Origin: Sphingomonas dokdonensis
GTDB lineage: Bacteria; Pseudomonadota; Alphaproteobacteria; Sphingomonadales; Sphingomonadaceae
Reading direction: 5' to 3'
Assembly: GCF_002197685.1 (NCBI RefSeq)
Contig: NZ_NBBI01000001.1
Location: 434,001 to 498,000 of the forward strand
DNA length: 64,000 bases
This document shows, piece after piece, positions 16,794 to 25,155 of the stretch; position 1 is the stretch's first letter; each line of letters opens with the position of its first letter. A program made the translations under genes and the position numbers. The notes under the pieces were generated by a model. That model saw nothing but the letters and a program-made list of their open reading frames with translations. It made no database searches and had not been told where the DNA came from.

Positions 16794-18215
16794 TTACGCC
16801 GCGCTGTCGATCCCGAGTTCGCTGAGCTTGCGGTACAGGGTCGAGCGCCCAATCCCGAGCCGCCGCGCGACCTCCGTCATCCGGCCGCGGTAATGGCCGA
16901 TCGCCAGGCGGATCACGTCGGCCTCGATTTCCTGCAGCGCGCGCAGATTGCCGTCGGCGTGGAACAACGTCACGCCGCCAGAGGTGGACATATGCTGCGG
17001 CTGAGGCACGCGCACGCGGCGGGCATCGAGCGACGCGATCTGCGGAAAGTCGGCCCGCGTGAGCGCATCGCCCTCGCATAGCACCGCGGCGCGAAACAGC
17101 GCATTCTGCAGCTGGCGCACATTGCCGGGCCAATCGTAATCGACCAGCAGGGCCAGCGCATCGTCGGTGATGCCTAGCTGGCGCAAGCCCGGCTGCAGCG
17201 CGATGCGGGCGAGCAGATGCCGCGCGAGGGCCGGAATATCCTGCGCGCGTTCGCGCAGCGGCGGGATCGTCACCGGCACGACGTTCAGCCGAAAGAACAG
17301 CTCCTCGCGAAACCGGCCTTCCTCCACCTCTTCGGTCAGCCGCTTGTTGGTGGCGGCGACCACGCGCACGTCCACCTCGCGTGGGTGGCGCCCGCCCTGC
17401 GCATGGATCAGCCCGGTCTGCATCGCGTCAAACAGCCGGTCCTGCGTCTCCAGCGGCATGTCGGCGATTTCGTCGATGAAGAGCGTGCCGCCATCGGCTT
17501 CCACGAATTTGCCGACCTTTCGATCGAAGGCGCCGGGGAAGGCGCCCGGTTCGTGGCCGAACAATTCGCTGTCGATCAGATTGGCGGGCAGGGTGGCACA
17601 ATTCACCGTCAGCATCGGCTTTTTGGCGCGCGGGCTGGCGGCATGCACGGCCTCCGCCACCACTTCCTTGCCGACGCCGCTTTCGCCCTCGATCAGCACG
17701 GCAACGCGCGCGCGTGCGGCCTTTGCCGCGATCGCCAGTGCCGCGCGGAATTGCGGCTCCGATCCGACGATTTCGTCAAAGCCCAGCATCGCCGGGATCT
17801 TCTCGGTCAGCGGGCGCAGCTCGCCTGCGGCGGTGCCTTCTACCGCAGCGTCCAGCGCGTGCAGCAGCCGTTCGGGGGCGAGCGGCTTCACCAGGAAATC
17901 CGTCGCACCGGCGCGCATGGCGCTCACCGCATGTGCGACGGATCCGTTGGCGGTGACCACCAGGACCGGCAATGCCGGGCGACGGGCCCGCAGCTCGGCG
18001 ATCAGCACGGAGGCGTCGGCATCCTCGCCCCATTGATCGAACAGGATCGCATCCAGGCGCATGCCGTCCTGCGTCCCCAGCATGGCGATCGCGGTTTCGG
18101 CATCGCCCGCAAAGATCGTACGCCAGCCGCCACGCGCCGCCAGCGCCGCCACCAGGCGGCGCTGCGCAGGCTCGTCATCTATCAGCATCAGCATGCGCTG
18201 CCCGTTGCGCGTCAT
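16794..18215 (-). CDS. NtrC-like response regulator with altered GAFTGA loop
   Basis: A 473-residue regulator in three domains. The receiver (1-125) has the acidic pair DD at 13-14, phospho-acceptor Asp60 and Lys110. The AAA+ domain (about 148-380) has Walker A GESGVGKE (177-184) and Walker B LFIDEI (245-250). A Fis-type helix-turn-helix ends the protein (about 428-468; RMTEVARRLGIGRSTLYRKL). The loop that contacts sigma-54, normally GAFTGA, reads GAFPGA at 224-229. Substitution of this Thr usually abolishes sigma-54 activation, so the protein may act with the housekeeping sigma factor, as in Rhodobacter capsulatus NtrC, or in another way. No partner kinase is adjacent. It is convergent with mrpG and divergent from the oxidase subunit IV gene. 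Confidence 0.88.
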   Translation of the reverse strand: MTRNGQRMLMLIDDEPAQRRLVAALAARGGWRTIFAGDAETAIAMLGTQDGMRLDAILFDQWGEDADASVLIAELRARRPALPVLVVTANGSVAHAVSAMRAGATDFLVKPLAPERLLHALDAAVEGTAAGELRPLTEKIPAMLGFDEIVGSEPQFRAALAIAAKAARARVAVLIEGESGVGKEVVAEAVHAASPRAKKPMLTVNCATLPANLIDSELFGHEPGAFPGAFDRKVGKFVEADGGTLFIDEIADMPLETQDRLFDAMQTGLIHAQGGRHPREVDVRVVAATNKRLTEEVEEGRFREELFFRLNVVPVTIPPLRERAQDIPALARHLLARIALQPGLRQLGITDDALALLVDYDWPGNVRQLQNALFRAAVLCEGDALTRADFPQIASLDARRVRVPQPQHMSTSGGVTLFHADGNLRALQEIEADVIRLAIGHYRGRMTEVARRLGIGRSTLYRKLSELGIDSAA

Positions 18216-18343
18216 CTGTGGTCCTGTTCCATCCCGCGTCCTGCTTTAGGCCGTGCAAGTAAAAGCAGGCTTAAGCAGGCTTGAGGGGTGGCCGTCGAGC
18301 GGACTAAGACGCTACACAAGGCTTTTGGGGAAAGAGGAACGCT

Positions 18344-18478
18344 ATGGCTGACCATGGTACCACCGGCGGTGTCACGAAGGCGCATGCCGCCACTTACGAT
18401 CGCGTGATGGCGATGCTGAAGTGGGGCACGCTGGCCTGCATTCTGCTCGCCGCTTTCGTTATCTGGCTGATCGCCTGA
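18344..18478 (+). CDS. aa3-type cytochrome c oxidase subunit IV
   Basis: A 44-residue protein. A His/Gly/Thr-rich start (MADHGTTGG) and an amphipathic stretch (YDRVMAMLKWG) are followed by one membrane helix at about 28-43. This is the layout of the small subunit IV of alphaproteobacterial aa3 oxidases. AAAGAGG precedes ATG 18344 at good distance. The gene stops three bases before pntAA, so it probably shares its transcript. Its oxidase partners are not in this window. Assignment rests on size, topology and the common position ahead of pnt genes. Confidence 0.75.
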   Translation: MADHGTTGGVTKAHAATYDRVMAMLKWGTLACILLAAFVIWLIA

Positions 18479-18481
18479 GCC

Positions 18482-19609
18482 ATGAAGATCGCTGTCCTTA
18501 AAGAGGGGGCGGACGGCGAGCGGCGGGTGGCGGCAACACCGGAGACGGTGAAGAAGTTCATTCAGCTGGGCGCAGATCTGGCCGTTGAAACTGGCGCCGG
18601 CGCTGGCGCATCGATCGCCGACGAGGCGTATCGCGATGCCGGCGCCACCGTCTCCGACCGCGTCGGCACCATTGCCGGGGCGGACATCATCCTTGGCGTA
18701 CAGGGGCCGGAGCCGGCTTCGCTCGCCGGGGCGAAGCCGGGCGCATGGATCGCTGCGGGCCTGAACCCGTTCGGCGATCGGGCGCGGGTGGATGCCTATG
18801 CGTCTGCCGGGCTTGAGGCGCTGGCGATGGAATTCATGCCGCGCATCACGCGTGCGCAATCGATGGACATCCTGTCCTCGCAATCGAACCTGTCGGGCTA
18901 CAAGGCCGTGCTGGATGCGGCGGCGGAATATGGCCGGGCGTTTCCGATGATGATGACGGCCGCGGGCACCGTATCGGCGGCCAAGGTCTTCGTGATGGGT
19001 GTCGGCGTTGCCGGGCTACAGGCGATCGCCACCGCTCGGCGCCTGGGTGCGCAGGTATCGGCCACCGACGTGCGCTCCGCCACCAAGGAGCAGATCCAGT
19101 CGCTCGGCGCCAAGCCGATCTTCGTCGAGAATGTCGCGGGGATCGAGGGCGAAGGCTCGGGCGGTTATGCGACGGAGATGAGCGAGGAATACCAGAAGGC
19201 GCAGGCCGAGCTGGTATCCGGACATATTGCCAAGCAGGATATCGTCATCACCACCGCCCTGATCCCGGGGCGCGCCGCGCCGCGGCTGATCAGCGATGCG
19301 CAGATCGCGACCATGCGGCCGGGCAGCGTCATCGTCGATCTGGCGGTGGAGCAGGGCGGCAATGTCGAGGGCGCCGTCGCAGGCGAGATCGTCGTCAAGC
19401 ATGGCGTGAAGATCGTCGGGCATCGCAACGTGCCCTCGCGCCTCGCGGCAGACTCGTCGGCATTGTTCGCCCGCAACCTGTTCAACTTCCTGTCCGCCTT
19501 CTGGGACAAGGAGCAGGGGCGGCCCGTGCTGGACGCGGAAATTGGCGATGCGGTGCGGCTGACCAGGGATGGCAAGGTCGTCAACGAACGGCTGCTGGCA
19601 GCCGGCTGA
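18482..19609 (+). CDS. pntAA: NAD(P) transhydrogenase subunit alpha, soluble part
   Basis: A 375-residue NAD(H)-binding domain I of the proton-translocating transhydrogenase, which transfers hydride between NADH and NADP+. Characteristic segments are MKIAVLKEGADGERRVAATP, SSQSNLSGYKAVLDAA, GVGVAGLQAIATARRLGA (dinucleotide fold) and GHRNVPSRLAADSSALFARN. The alpha subunit is split here: the membrane part is encoded by the next gene, as in Rhodospirillum-type three-gene operons. The start is ATG 18482. Confidence 0.95.
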   Translation: MKIAVLKEGADGERRVAATPETVKKFIQLGADLAVETGAGAGASIADEAYRDAGATVSDRVGTIAGADIILGVQGPEPASLAGAKPGAWIAAGLNPFGDRARVDAYASAGLEALAMEFMPRITRAQSMDILSSQSNLSGYKAVLDAAAEYGRAFPMMMTAAGTVSAAKVFVMGVGVAGLQAIATARRLGAQVSATDVRSATKEQIQSLGAKPIFVENVAGIEGEGSGGYATEMSEEYQKAQAELVSGHIAKQDIVITTALIPGRAAPRLISDAQIATMRPGSVIVDLAVEQGGNVEGAVAGEIVVKHGVKIVGHRNVPSRLAADSSALFARNLFNFLSAFWDKEQGRPVLDAEIGDAVRLTRDGKVVNERLLAAG

Positions 19610-19735
19610 TGCTGTCCTGCACGCCCGCGTACGGTCAGATGCATGATCGGGCGGGCGGCAAATGTTGAGGCGCTGGATGAGCGTGCGAGCGTGTCTCAGC
19701 ATTCTCACCATCCGCGGTTTGAAAGGGAGGGGAAG

Positions 19736-20035
19736 TTGAGCTTCATCGCGATCCTGTCGATCTTCGTATTGGCGTGTTTCGTCGGCTATTTCGTGGTCTG
19801 GTCGGTCACGCCGGCGCTCCACACTCCGCTGATGGCGGTGACCAACGCGATCTCCAGCGTCATCATTGTTGGTGCGCTAATCGCCGCGGCGGCGAGCGGT
19901 TCGCCGAGCGCCAAATGGCTGGGCCTGCTCGGCGTGGTGCTGGCCAGCATCAACATCTTCGGCGGTTTTGCCGTCACCCAGCGCATGCTGGCAATGTACA
20001 AGAAGAAGGAGCGGCCGGCGGTCGCCAAGCACTGA
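19736..20035 (+). CDS. pntAB: NAD(P) transhydrogenase subunit alpha part 2, membrane subunit
   Basis: A 99-residue membrane protein with three helices, matching the PntAB family (SVTPALHTPLMAVTNAISS and GVVLASINIFGGFAVTQRML). I chose TTG 19736 because AGGGAGGGGAAG lies directly before it. An in-frame ATG at 19643 would add about 31 hydrophilic residues that do not belong to the family. It forms the proton channel together with PntB. Confidence 0.93.
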   Translation: MSFIAILSIFVLACFVGYFVVWSVTPALHTPLMAVTNAISSVIIVGALIAAAASGSPSAKWLGLLGVVLASINIFGGFAVTQRMLAMYKKKERPAVAKH

Positions 20036-20142
20036 CGAATCGCGGCGCACGGTGACGAACCGGGCGCCGCAGGCCGCATAGCTGCGCCTGTCGCCGGGCG
20101 ACCCGGCAGGCGCCGGATGACGAACAAGGGGGGAAGAGGATA

Positions 20143-21651
20143 GTGGAACACGTCGCGGACAATCCCTGGGTAGCGCTCGCCTACCTGATAGCGGGTGTGT
20201 GCTTCATCCTCGCACTGCGCGGGCTTTCCAGCCCGGAAAGCAGCCGCCGTGGCAATCGCTATGGCATGATCGGCATGGCGATCGCGGTGGTCACCACGCT
20301 GGTCACCCACGTGCCGACAGTGCCGGTGCTCGCCGTCGGCGAGGTCGCCGGTTATGATTATGCGGCACTGATGCAGCGCGTCGATACGCTGGCCGTGTTC
20401 GAAATACTGGCCGCGATCGGCATCGGCGCCGTGATCGGCGTGGTCACCGCGCGCCGGATCGCCATGACGGCGATGCCGCAGCTGGTCGCTGCCTTCCACA
20501 GCCTGGTCGGTCTGGCCGCAGTGCTGGTGGCGATTGCTGCGTTCCTCAATCCGGTCGCGTTCGGCATCGCCGACATCGTCACGCCGCTGATCGGCGCGCC
20601 CTTTGCCGCGATCCACGGTGTCAGCCGCGTCGAGATGATCCTGGGTGTCGCGATCGGTGCGATCACCTTCTCCGGCTCGGTCATCGCCTTTCTGAAGCTC
20701 AACGGGAACATGGGCGGTGCGCCGATCATGCTGCCCATGCGCCACGCGATCAATCTGGGCGTCGCCCTGATGATCCTGTGGTTCTCCTTCTCCTTCTGGC
20801 TCACCCAGTCGCCGCTCGACTTCTGGATCGTTGTGGCGCTTTCCTTCGCCATCGGTTTCCTGCTGATCATTCCGATCGGCGGCGCGGACATGCCGGTCGT
20901 GGTGTCGATGCTGAACAGCTATTCGGGCTGGGCGGCCGCAGCGATGGGTTTCACGCTGCATAACACCGCAATGATCATCACCGGCGCGTTGGTCGGCTCG
21001 TCGGGCGCGATCCTCAGCTACATCATGTGCCGCGCAATGAACCGCAGCTTCATCAGCGTGATCGCGGGCGGCTTCGGTGCGGAGGCCGGCCCGAGCGGCG
21101 GCGGCGGTGCGGCAATCGATCGTCCGTGGAAGCGTGGCTCTGCCGAGGATGCCGCCTTCCTGATGAGCCAGGCCGAGCAGGTCATCATCGTGCCGGGCTA
21201 CGGCATGGCGGTCGCGCAGGCGCAGCACGCCTTGCGCGAAATGGCGGATAAGCTGAAGGAGCACGGTGTTCGCGTAAAATACGCCATTCACCCGGTGGCC
21301 GGCCGTATGCCGGGGCACATGAACGTGCTGCTGGCCGAGGCCAATGTTCCTTACGACGAAGTGTTCGAGCTGGAGGATGTCAATTCCGAATTCTCCCAGA
21401 CAGACGTCGCCTTTGTCATCGGTGCCAACGACGTGACAAATCCGGCTGCGAAAACCGACAAGACTTCACCGATTTACGGCATGCCGGTGCTCGACGTAGA
21501 AAAGGCCAAGACGGTCCTTTTCATCAAGCGCTCGATGGGCGGTGTCGGCTACGCCGGCGTGGATAACGAAGTTTTCTACCGCGACAACACTATGATGCTT
21601 CTTGCCGACGCCAAGAAGATGGTCGAGGAGATCGTCAAATCCTTGGATTGA
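20143..21651 (+). CDS. pntB: NAD(P) transhydrogenase subunit beta
   Basis: A 502-residue protein with the membrane domain (about nine helices, residues 1-270) and the NADP(H)-binding domain III (about 320-502). Markers are SYSGWAAAAMGFTLHN, VPGYGMAVAQAQHALREM, HPVAGRMPGHMNVLLAEA and VIGANDVTNPAAKTD. GTG 20143 follows GGGGGAAGAGG. It completes the transhydrogenase with the two upstream genes. It supplies NADPH at the expense of the proton gradient. Confidence 0.96.
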   Translation: MEHVADNPWVALAYLIAGVCFILALRGLSSPESSRRGNRYGMIGMAIAVVTTLVTHVPTVPVLAVGEVAGYDYAALMQRVDTLAVFEILAAIGIGAVIGVVTARRIAMTAMPQLVAAFHSLVGLAAVLVAIAAFLNPVAFGIADIVTPLIGAPFAAIHGVSRVEMILGVAIGAITFSGSVIAFLKLNGNMGGAPIMLPMRHAINLGVALMILWFSFSFWLTQSPLDFWIVVALSFAIGFLLIIPIGGADMPVVVSMLNSYSGWAAAAMGFTLHNTAMIITGALVGSSGAILSYIMCRAMNRSFISVIAGGFGAEAGPSGGGGAAIDRPWKRGSAEDAAFLMSQAEQVIIVPGYGMAVAQAQHALREMADKLKEHGVRVKYAIHPVAGRMPGHMNVLLAEANVPYDEVFELEDVNSEFSQTDVAFVIGANDVTNPAAKTDKTSPIYGMPVLDVEKAKTVLFIKRSMGGVGYAGVDNEVFYRDNTMMLLADAKKMVEEIVKSLD

Positions 21652-21775
21652 TCGTCGTCGATCCAATTCGGATATAAAAGACGATTTAGCATGTATGCCC
21701 GCCCATTTTGGATGTTAGATCAAGATGGGACCTGGGGCGGGGCACACTTGGGTTCGATTCGGATCGGAGTGATGC

Positions 21776-22720
21776 ATGCACTTGAACGAAGACTATAAGA
21801 CCCAGATCAGCGCACGCTTCGATGCGGTGCTGATCAACGAGGTTGGAGAGGAAACACCAGGCGGCGCCGGGGCAGGCGCCGCCGTGATGCTCGCAGGCGG
21901 GCGTGTCGTCACCACGGCGCCGTTCGGCGAGGCGGTGCAGCGGATTGCGGGCATCGCATCACGGCCGCTCGTCCTGGTCGATGCCCGCGAGGTATCAGAT
22001 GACGAAATGGCCCGCTCGCTGTCGCGGCTCGATGGCCTGGCGGCCGGACGTGACCTGGCGCTCGTCGTGGCGATCGGGTCCGATCAGATCGATGTCACCG
22101 CCGCGGGTCTGATGATGTCGCGACATCAGATCCTGTGCGAACCGAGCCCCGGCGACTGGATCGGCGCGATCGCCGTGGCGCAGGGCTTTTCCAACCTCGC
22201 CATGCATGACCGCGTCAGCGAAAACGAGGCGGCACGGCTGGCGCGGCTGAACGCAGAGGTGGCGCGGATCGCAGATGTTCTCGCCCGCTTGTCAAAGCAC
22301 GATGAGCCGGCCCGTGCCGCTGTTGTTGCCGAAGTGGGGCTGGACTTCGCCTCCGAGCCGGGCGGTGAGCATCCGATCACCGCTGCCGATATCCGGCAGA
22401 TCGTCCGTGCACGACGTTTGCGTGATCGCTATGTCGGCCCCGGTCTGTTCGAAGATCCGGCGTGGGACATGATGCTCGACCTTTATGCCGCGCATCTGGA
22501 GCGCGCGCATGTATCCGTCTCCAGCCTGTGCATCGCCGCGGCTGTCGCACCGACAACGGCGCTGCGCTGGATCGCGCGGTTGACCGAGGCCGGCATGTTC
22601 GAGCGCCGTCCCGATCCGTTCGACCGGCGTCGCGCGTTTATGTCGCTGACCGATCGCGGTCTCGATGCGATGCGTCGCTATGCCGCCATGGCGCAGGCAC
22701 TCGGCCTTCCGGTCGTCTGA
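21776..22720 (+). CDS. Winged-helix (MarR-like) DNA-binding protein
   Basis: A 314-residue protein. The C-terminal 90 residues form a winged helix of MarR type (SSLCIAAAVAPTTALRWIARLTEAGMFERRPDPFDRRRAFMSLTDRG, read across 244-291). The N-terminal 180 residues resemble a receiver-like alpha/beta fold (VLINEVGEE, RPLVLVDAREV, ALVVAIGSDQIDV) but lack the standard phospho-acceptor pattern. A helix rich in Glu/Ala/Arg (about 150-180) links the two halves. Proteins of this layout occur in sphingomonads as unnamed regulators. It is monocistronic behind the pnt operon; its target is unknown. Confidence 0.72.
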   Translation: MHLNEDYKTQISARFDAVLINEVGEETPGGAGAGAAVMLAGGRVVTTAPFGEAVQRIAGIASRPLVLVDAREVSDDEMARSLSRLDGLAAGRDLALVVAIGSDQIDVTAAGLMMSRHQILCEPSPGDWIGAIAVAQGFSNLAMHDRVSENEAARLARLNAEVARIADVLARLSKHDEPARAAVVAEVGLDFASEPGGEHPITAADIRQIVRARRLRDRYVGPGLFEDPAWDMMLDLYAAHLERAHVSVSSLCIAAAVAPTTALRWIARLTEAGMFERRPDPFDRRRAFMSLTDRGLDAMRRYAAMAQALGLPVV

Positions 22721-22813
22721 TCCTGCTTCCGTGACCGGGGGCCAGCGGCGGCGGGCTGCACAGGAGCCTTGTGCGCCGCACCGGTCGCGCTTAAGGGGCT
22801 TTCTCCCGCGAGG

Positions 22814-22889
22814 GGGCGCTTAGCTCAGCTGGTAGAGCGGCTCGTTTACACCGAGTAGGTCGGCGGTTCGAACCCGTCAGCGCCCACCA
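22814..22889 (+). tRNA. tRNA-Val (anticodon TAC)
   Basis: A full cloverleaf can be drawn: acceptor GGGCGCT/AGCGCCC, D arm GCTC/GAGC, anticodon arm GCTCG/CGAGT around loop TTTACAC, T arm GGCGG/CCGTC around TTCGAAC. CCA is encoded at 22887-22889. The length is 76 bases. Anticodon TAC reads valine codons. Confidence 0.97.
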
Positions 22890-23014
22890 TCGCCGGCTTG
22901 CGTATGCCAGCGCGCGATCGCCTGTCACATCAACAGACACATTGACACGTCATGGTCTTGTTTTCGCGCCGCTCTGCCATGGTTGCGCCATCACCGTCTG
23001 CGAACAGATGCGGC

Positions 23015-23527
23015 ATGAAGACCTTGTCGATGCTTGCCCTTGCTTCTCTTGTTTTGACTACCCCGGCTGCCGCGCAAGGCGGAACGGGGATCCTTGGGCC
23101 GTATGCCGCGCGCTGCAGCACCGGCAGTGCCCCCGCGATCCTGGTGAACGTGATTGGGCTCAAGAGCCGAACCGGCAATCTGCGGGTGCGTACCTTTGGT
23201 GGTGCGACATCAACATGGTTCGAGAAAAAGGGGTGGCTGACGCGCGTCGAAGTGCCGGCGCCCGCAAGTGGCCCGGTGCGCGTCTGCATGCCCGTGACCG
23301 CGCCGGGTACCTATGCGATCGACTTTCGTCATGACGTGACGGGGAATGGCGACACCGATCGCTCGGACGGGGGCGGCGCGTCCGGCGATCCGAAGGTGAC
23401 GATCCTGGACTTCATCCTGGGCCGCAAGCCGTCGCCCAAGGTTACGGCGGTGCGCGTTGGCCATGGCGTGACGGAGATCACCATCACCGCCATGTACCTG
23501 CGTAACGGTGCGCTGCGGCCGTTGTGA
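23015..23527 (+). CDS. DUF2141 domain-containing secreted protein
   Basis: A 170-residue protein with a signal peptide ending near residue 20 (LVLTTPAAAQ). A DUF2141-like beta domain follows: ILVNVIGLKSRTGNLRVRTFG, CMPVTAPGTYAIDFRHDVTGNGD (read across 93-115) and the typical end with HGVTEITITAMYLR. Two Cys (in AARCSTG and RVCMPV) could form a disulfide. The start is ATG 23015; the longer frame from 22952 lacks a signal peptide and a binding site. Function of the family is unknown. Confidence 0.78.
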   Translation: MKTLSMLALASLVLTTPAAAQGGTGILGPYAARCSTGSAPAILVNVIGLKSRTGNLRVRTFGGATSTWFEKKGWLTRVEVPAPASGPVRVCMPVTAPGTYAIDFRHDVTGNGDTDRSDGGGASGDPKVTILDFILGRKPSPKVTAVRVGHGVTEITITAMYLRNGALRPL

Positions 23528-23537
23528 GCCGAACGCG

Positions 23538-24041
23538 TCAGGCTGGCGCCAAGCGTCCTTGCAGCGCGGCGATCTGCTCCGCCTGGCGTTGCACCTCTAC
23601 CCGGACGCGATCCGCCATTGTATCCAGCGCGGAATAGTCGGGCTGCAGCGCCAGCGCGCGTTCGCTGGCAAGGTCATCCACTCTGGTTGCCAGTTCCGAC
23701 GTTGCGGCGCGCAAGGCGTCCAGCGCCGCCAGCGCCACATGCGCATCAAGCCAGGTTTCGCTTCCGGCCGGCGCGCCGCGCGCGGCGGCAACGGCCGCTT
23801 CGGCGCGCCCGCTTGCCGCGTCGAACGCAGCGGTCTGCTCAGCAAGCGTCCGCTGTATATCGGCCAGTGTCGCATCCAGCGCCGGGTCTGCAGCAGGTGG
23901 CGTTGGCGCGGCAGGCGCCGGCTCCGTCAGGGCCTGTGATTCGGCGGCCCGAGGCAGCAGGGAAGGATAAGCGGCGGGTGTCGTGCAGCCCACCATCAGG
24001 AAAGCGGGGGCGAGCATTGGCAGGAAAGCGCGAGAAATCAT
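23538..24041 (-). CDS. Hypothetical lipoprotein with coiled-coil character
   Basis: A 167-residue protein with a lipoprotein signal peptide (start ATG 24041; lipobox LMVGC, then TTPAAY). A Pro/Ala-rich linker (about 35-60) is followed by a long Ala/Glu/Asp/Arg-rich helical region without Cys, apart from the lipid-modified one. The distal part (RVRVEVQRQAEQIAALQGRL) has heptad-like spacing. I do not recognise a family. It is convergent with the DUF2141 gene, ten bases apart, and divergent from tRNA-Arg. Confidence 0.65.
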   Translation of the reverse strand: MISRAFLPMLAPAFLMVGCTTPAAYPSLLPRAAESQALTEPAPAAPTPPAADPALDATLADIQRTLAEQTAAFDAASGRAEAAVAAARGAPAGSETWLDAHVALAALDALRAATSELATRVDDLASERALALQPDYSALDTMADRVRVEVQRQAEQIAALQGRLAPA

Positions 24042-24122
24042 GGTCCGTGCATACTTTTTGCAAAAGTCGGCCGCAACGCTCTTGCGCAATCCGAAAGTGC
24101 CTTCTATCAGCGCCACTCCAAC

Positions 24123-24199
24123 GCGCCCGTAGCTCAGCTGGATAGAGCATCAGACTACGAATCTGAGGGTCGGACGTTCGAATCGTTCCGGGCGCGCCA
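24123..24199 (+). tRNA. tRNA-Arg (anticodon ACG)
   Basis: Cloverleaf: acceptor GCGCCCG/CGGGCGC, D arm GCTC/GAGC, anticodon arm TCAGA/TCTGA around loop CTACGAA, T arm GGACG/CGTTC around TTCGAAT, encoded CCA at 24197-24199. Length 77 bases. Anticodon ACG is the wobble-modified (inosine) arginine tRNA. Confidence 0.97.
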
Positions 24200-24229
24200 A
24201 CTTTCCCTTTGGGAAAGCAGGAGGATACA

Positions 24230-24254
24230 GGGGCGGCGAGAGCCGCCCCTTTTT
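24230..24254 (+). terminator. Intrinsic terminator after tRNA-Arg
   Basis: A perfect 8-base-pair stem GGGGCGGC/GCCGCCCC with loop GAGA is followed by five T, 30 bases after the tRNA. This is a textbook rho-independent terminator for the plus strand. Confidence 0.9.
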
Positions 24255-24597
24255 CTTTGCCTTCAGCTTTCTATTGAGCGCGGCGCTCTGCTCCCTAACC
24301 TCAAGCCTCGACCCCACGTCGCGAGGTTCCGGTCAGCTCCAGCGACCCTGCGGCCGCCAGCGTCACTGCGCACCTTCGTTTTCTCTGGGACGCATTGCAC
24401 CAAGGCATCGCGGTAAGCGCGCCAGGACTCGTCTTAGTAGCCGGCGCATGCATCATGGCCGCAAATCGCCTGATTTGATTCATGGTCCTGTCGTGTGCAC
24501 GCACTTGTCGGTGAGTGGCCGCGGCTTGTCGCCCTTTCGCGTTCAATGCTTTTGCTCCACAAGCACAGGCTCGCGAGCAAGCGGTGAAGGGGGATCC
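24255..24597. other. Intergenic region upstream of ECF sigma gene
   Basis: The open frame of the sigma gene extends back through these 343 bases, but the sequence does not look like sigma factor, is Arg/Ser/His-rich when translated, and has no start with a binding site. I treat it as the leader and promoter region. I did not find a convincing repeat or a promoter pair shared with the ferritin-like genes. Confidence 0.5.
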
Positions 24598-25155
24598 GTG
24601 GACGATATCTCAAGGGCGCGACTGAGCGATGCGTTGCGTCGTACAGCGCAGCGCGATCCCCGCGCCTTTCGCCTGGTGTATAAAATGACGGCGTCGAAGC
24701 TTTTTGGCATCTGCCTACGTATCTGTGGCGAACGAAAGGCCGCAGAGGACGTGTTGCAGGACGTCTACCTAACCGTTTGGACCCGCGCCGATGGCTTCGA
24801 TGCCGCGCGCGGCAGCGCGATCGCGTGGTTGGCGACGATCGCGCGCAATCGCTCGATCGACTGGCGCCGCGCCAATGCGCGACCCACCGCGCCGACCGAG
24901 ACGCTTGAGGCAGTCGCCGATCCGGCACCCCTGACGTCCGATGCGTTGCTGCTCGACGAGCGCGAGCGGTTGCTGCATTTCTGCCTCGGCACGCTTGAGC
25001 CGAACCAGTCGCACGTTATCCGGACAGCCTTCTTCGAGGGCCTGACCTATGCCGAACTGGCAGCGCGTGTCGCGGTGCCGCTTGGCACCATGAAAAGCTG
25101 GGTGCGCCGTGGCCTCATCAAATTGCGGGATTGCCTCGATGCCGCTGACGCCTGA
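24598..25155 (+). CDS. ECF-type RNA polymerase sigma factor (SigK/RpoE-like)
   Basis: A 185-residue ECF sigma factor. Region 2 spans about 22-95 (FRLVYKMTASKLFGICLRI, AEDVLQDVYLTVWTRA, AWLATIARNRSIDWRR) and region 4 about 125-180 (YAELAARVAVPLGTMKSWVRRGLIKLRDCL). The start is GTG 24598 after GAAGGGGGA. The downstream anti-sigma gene overlaps its end by 17 bases, so the pair is translated together and the sigma factor is probably held inactive until a signal arrives. Likely targets, by position only, are the two ferritin-like genes downstream. Confidence 0.92.
   Translation: MDDISRARLSDALRRTAQRDPRAFRLVYKMTASKLFGICLRICGERKAAEDVLQDVYLTVWTRADGFDAARGSAIAWLATIARNRSIDWRRANARPTAPTETLEAVADPAPLTSDALLLDERERLLHFCLGTLEPNQSHVIRTAFFEGLTYAELAARVAVPLGTMKSWVRRGLIKLRDCLDAADA

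Noticed and set aside
19786..21318. Minus-strand open frame opposite pntAB and pntB
   Set aside because: Composition is His/Arg/Asp-rich and low in hydrophobic residues, and the plus strand carries a certain transhydrogenase gene.
24274..24597. N-terminal extension of the ECF sigma factor
   Set aside because: The extension is not sigma-like; GTG 24598 with a good ribosome binding site gives a normal-length ECF factor.
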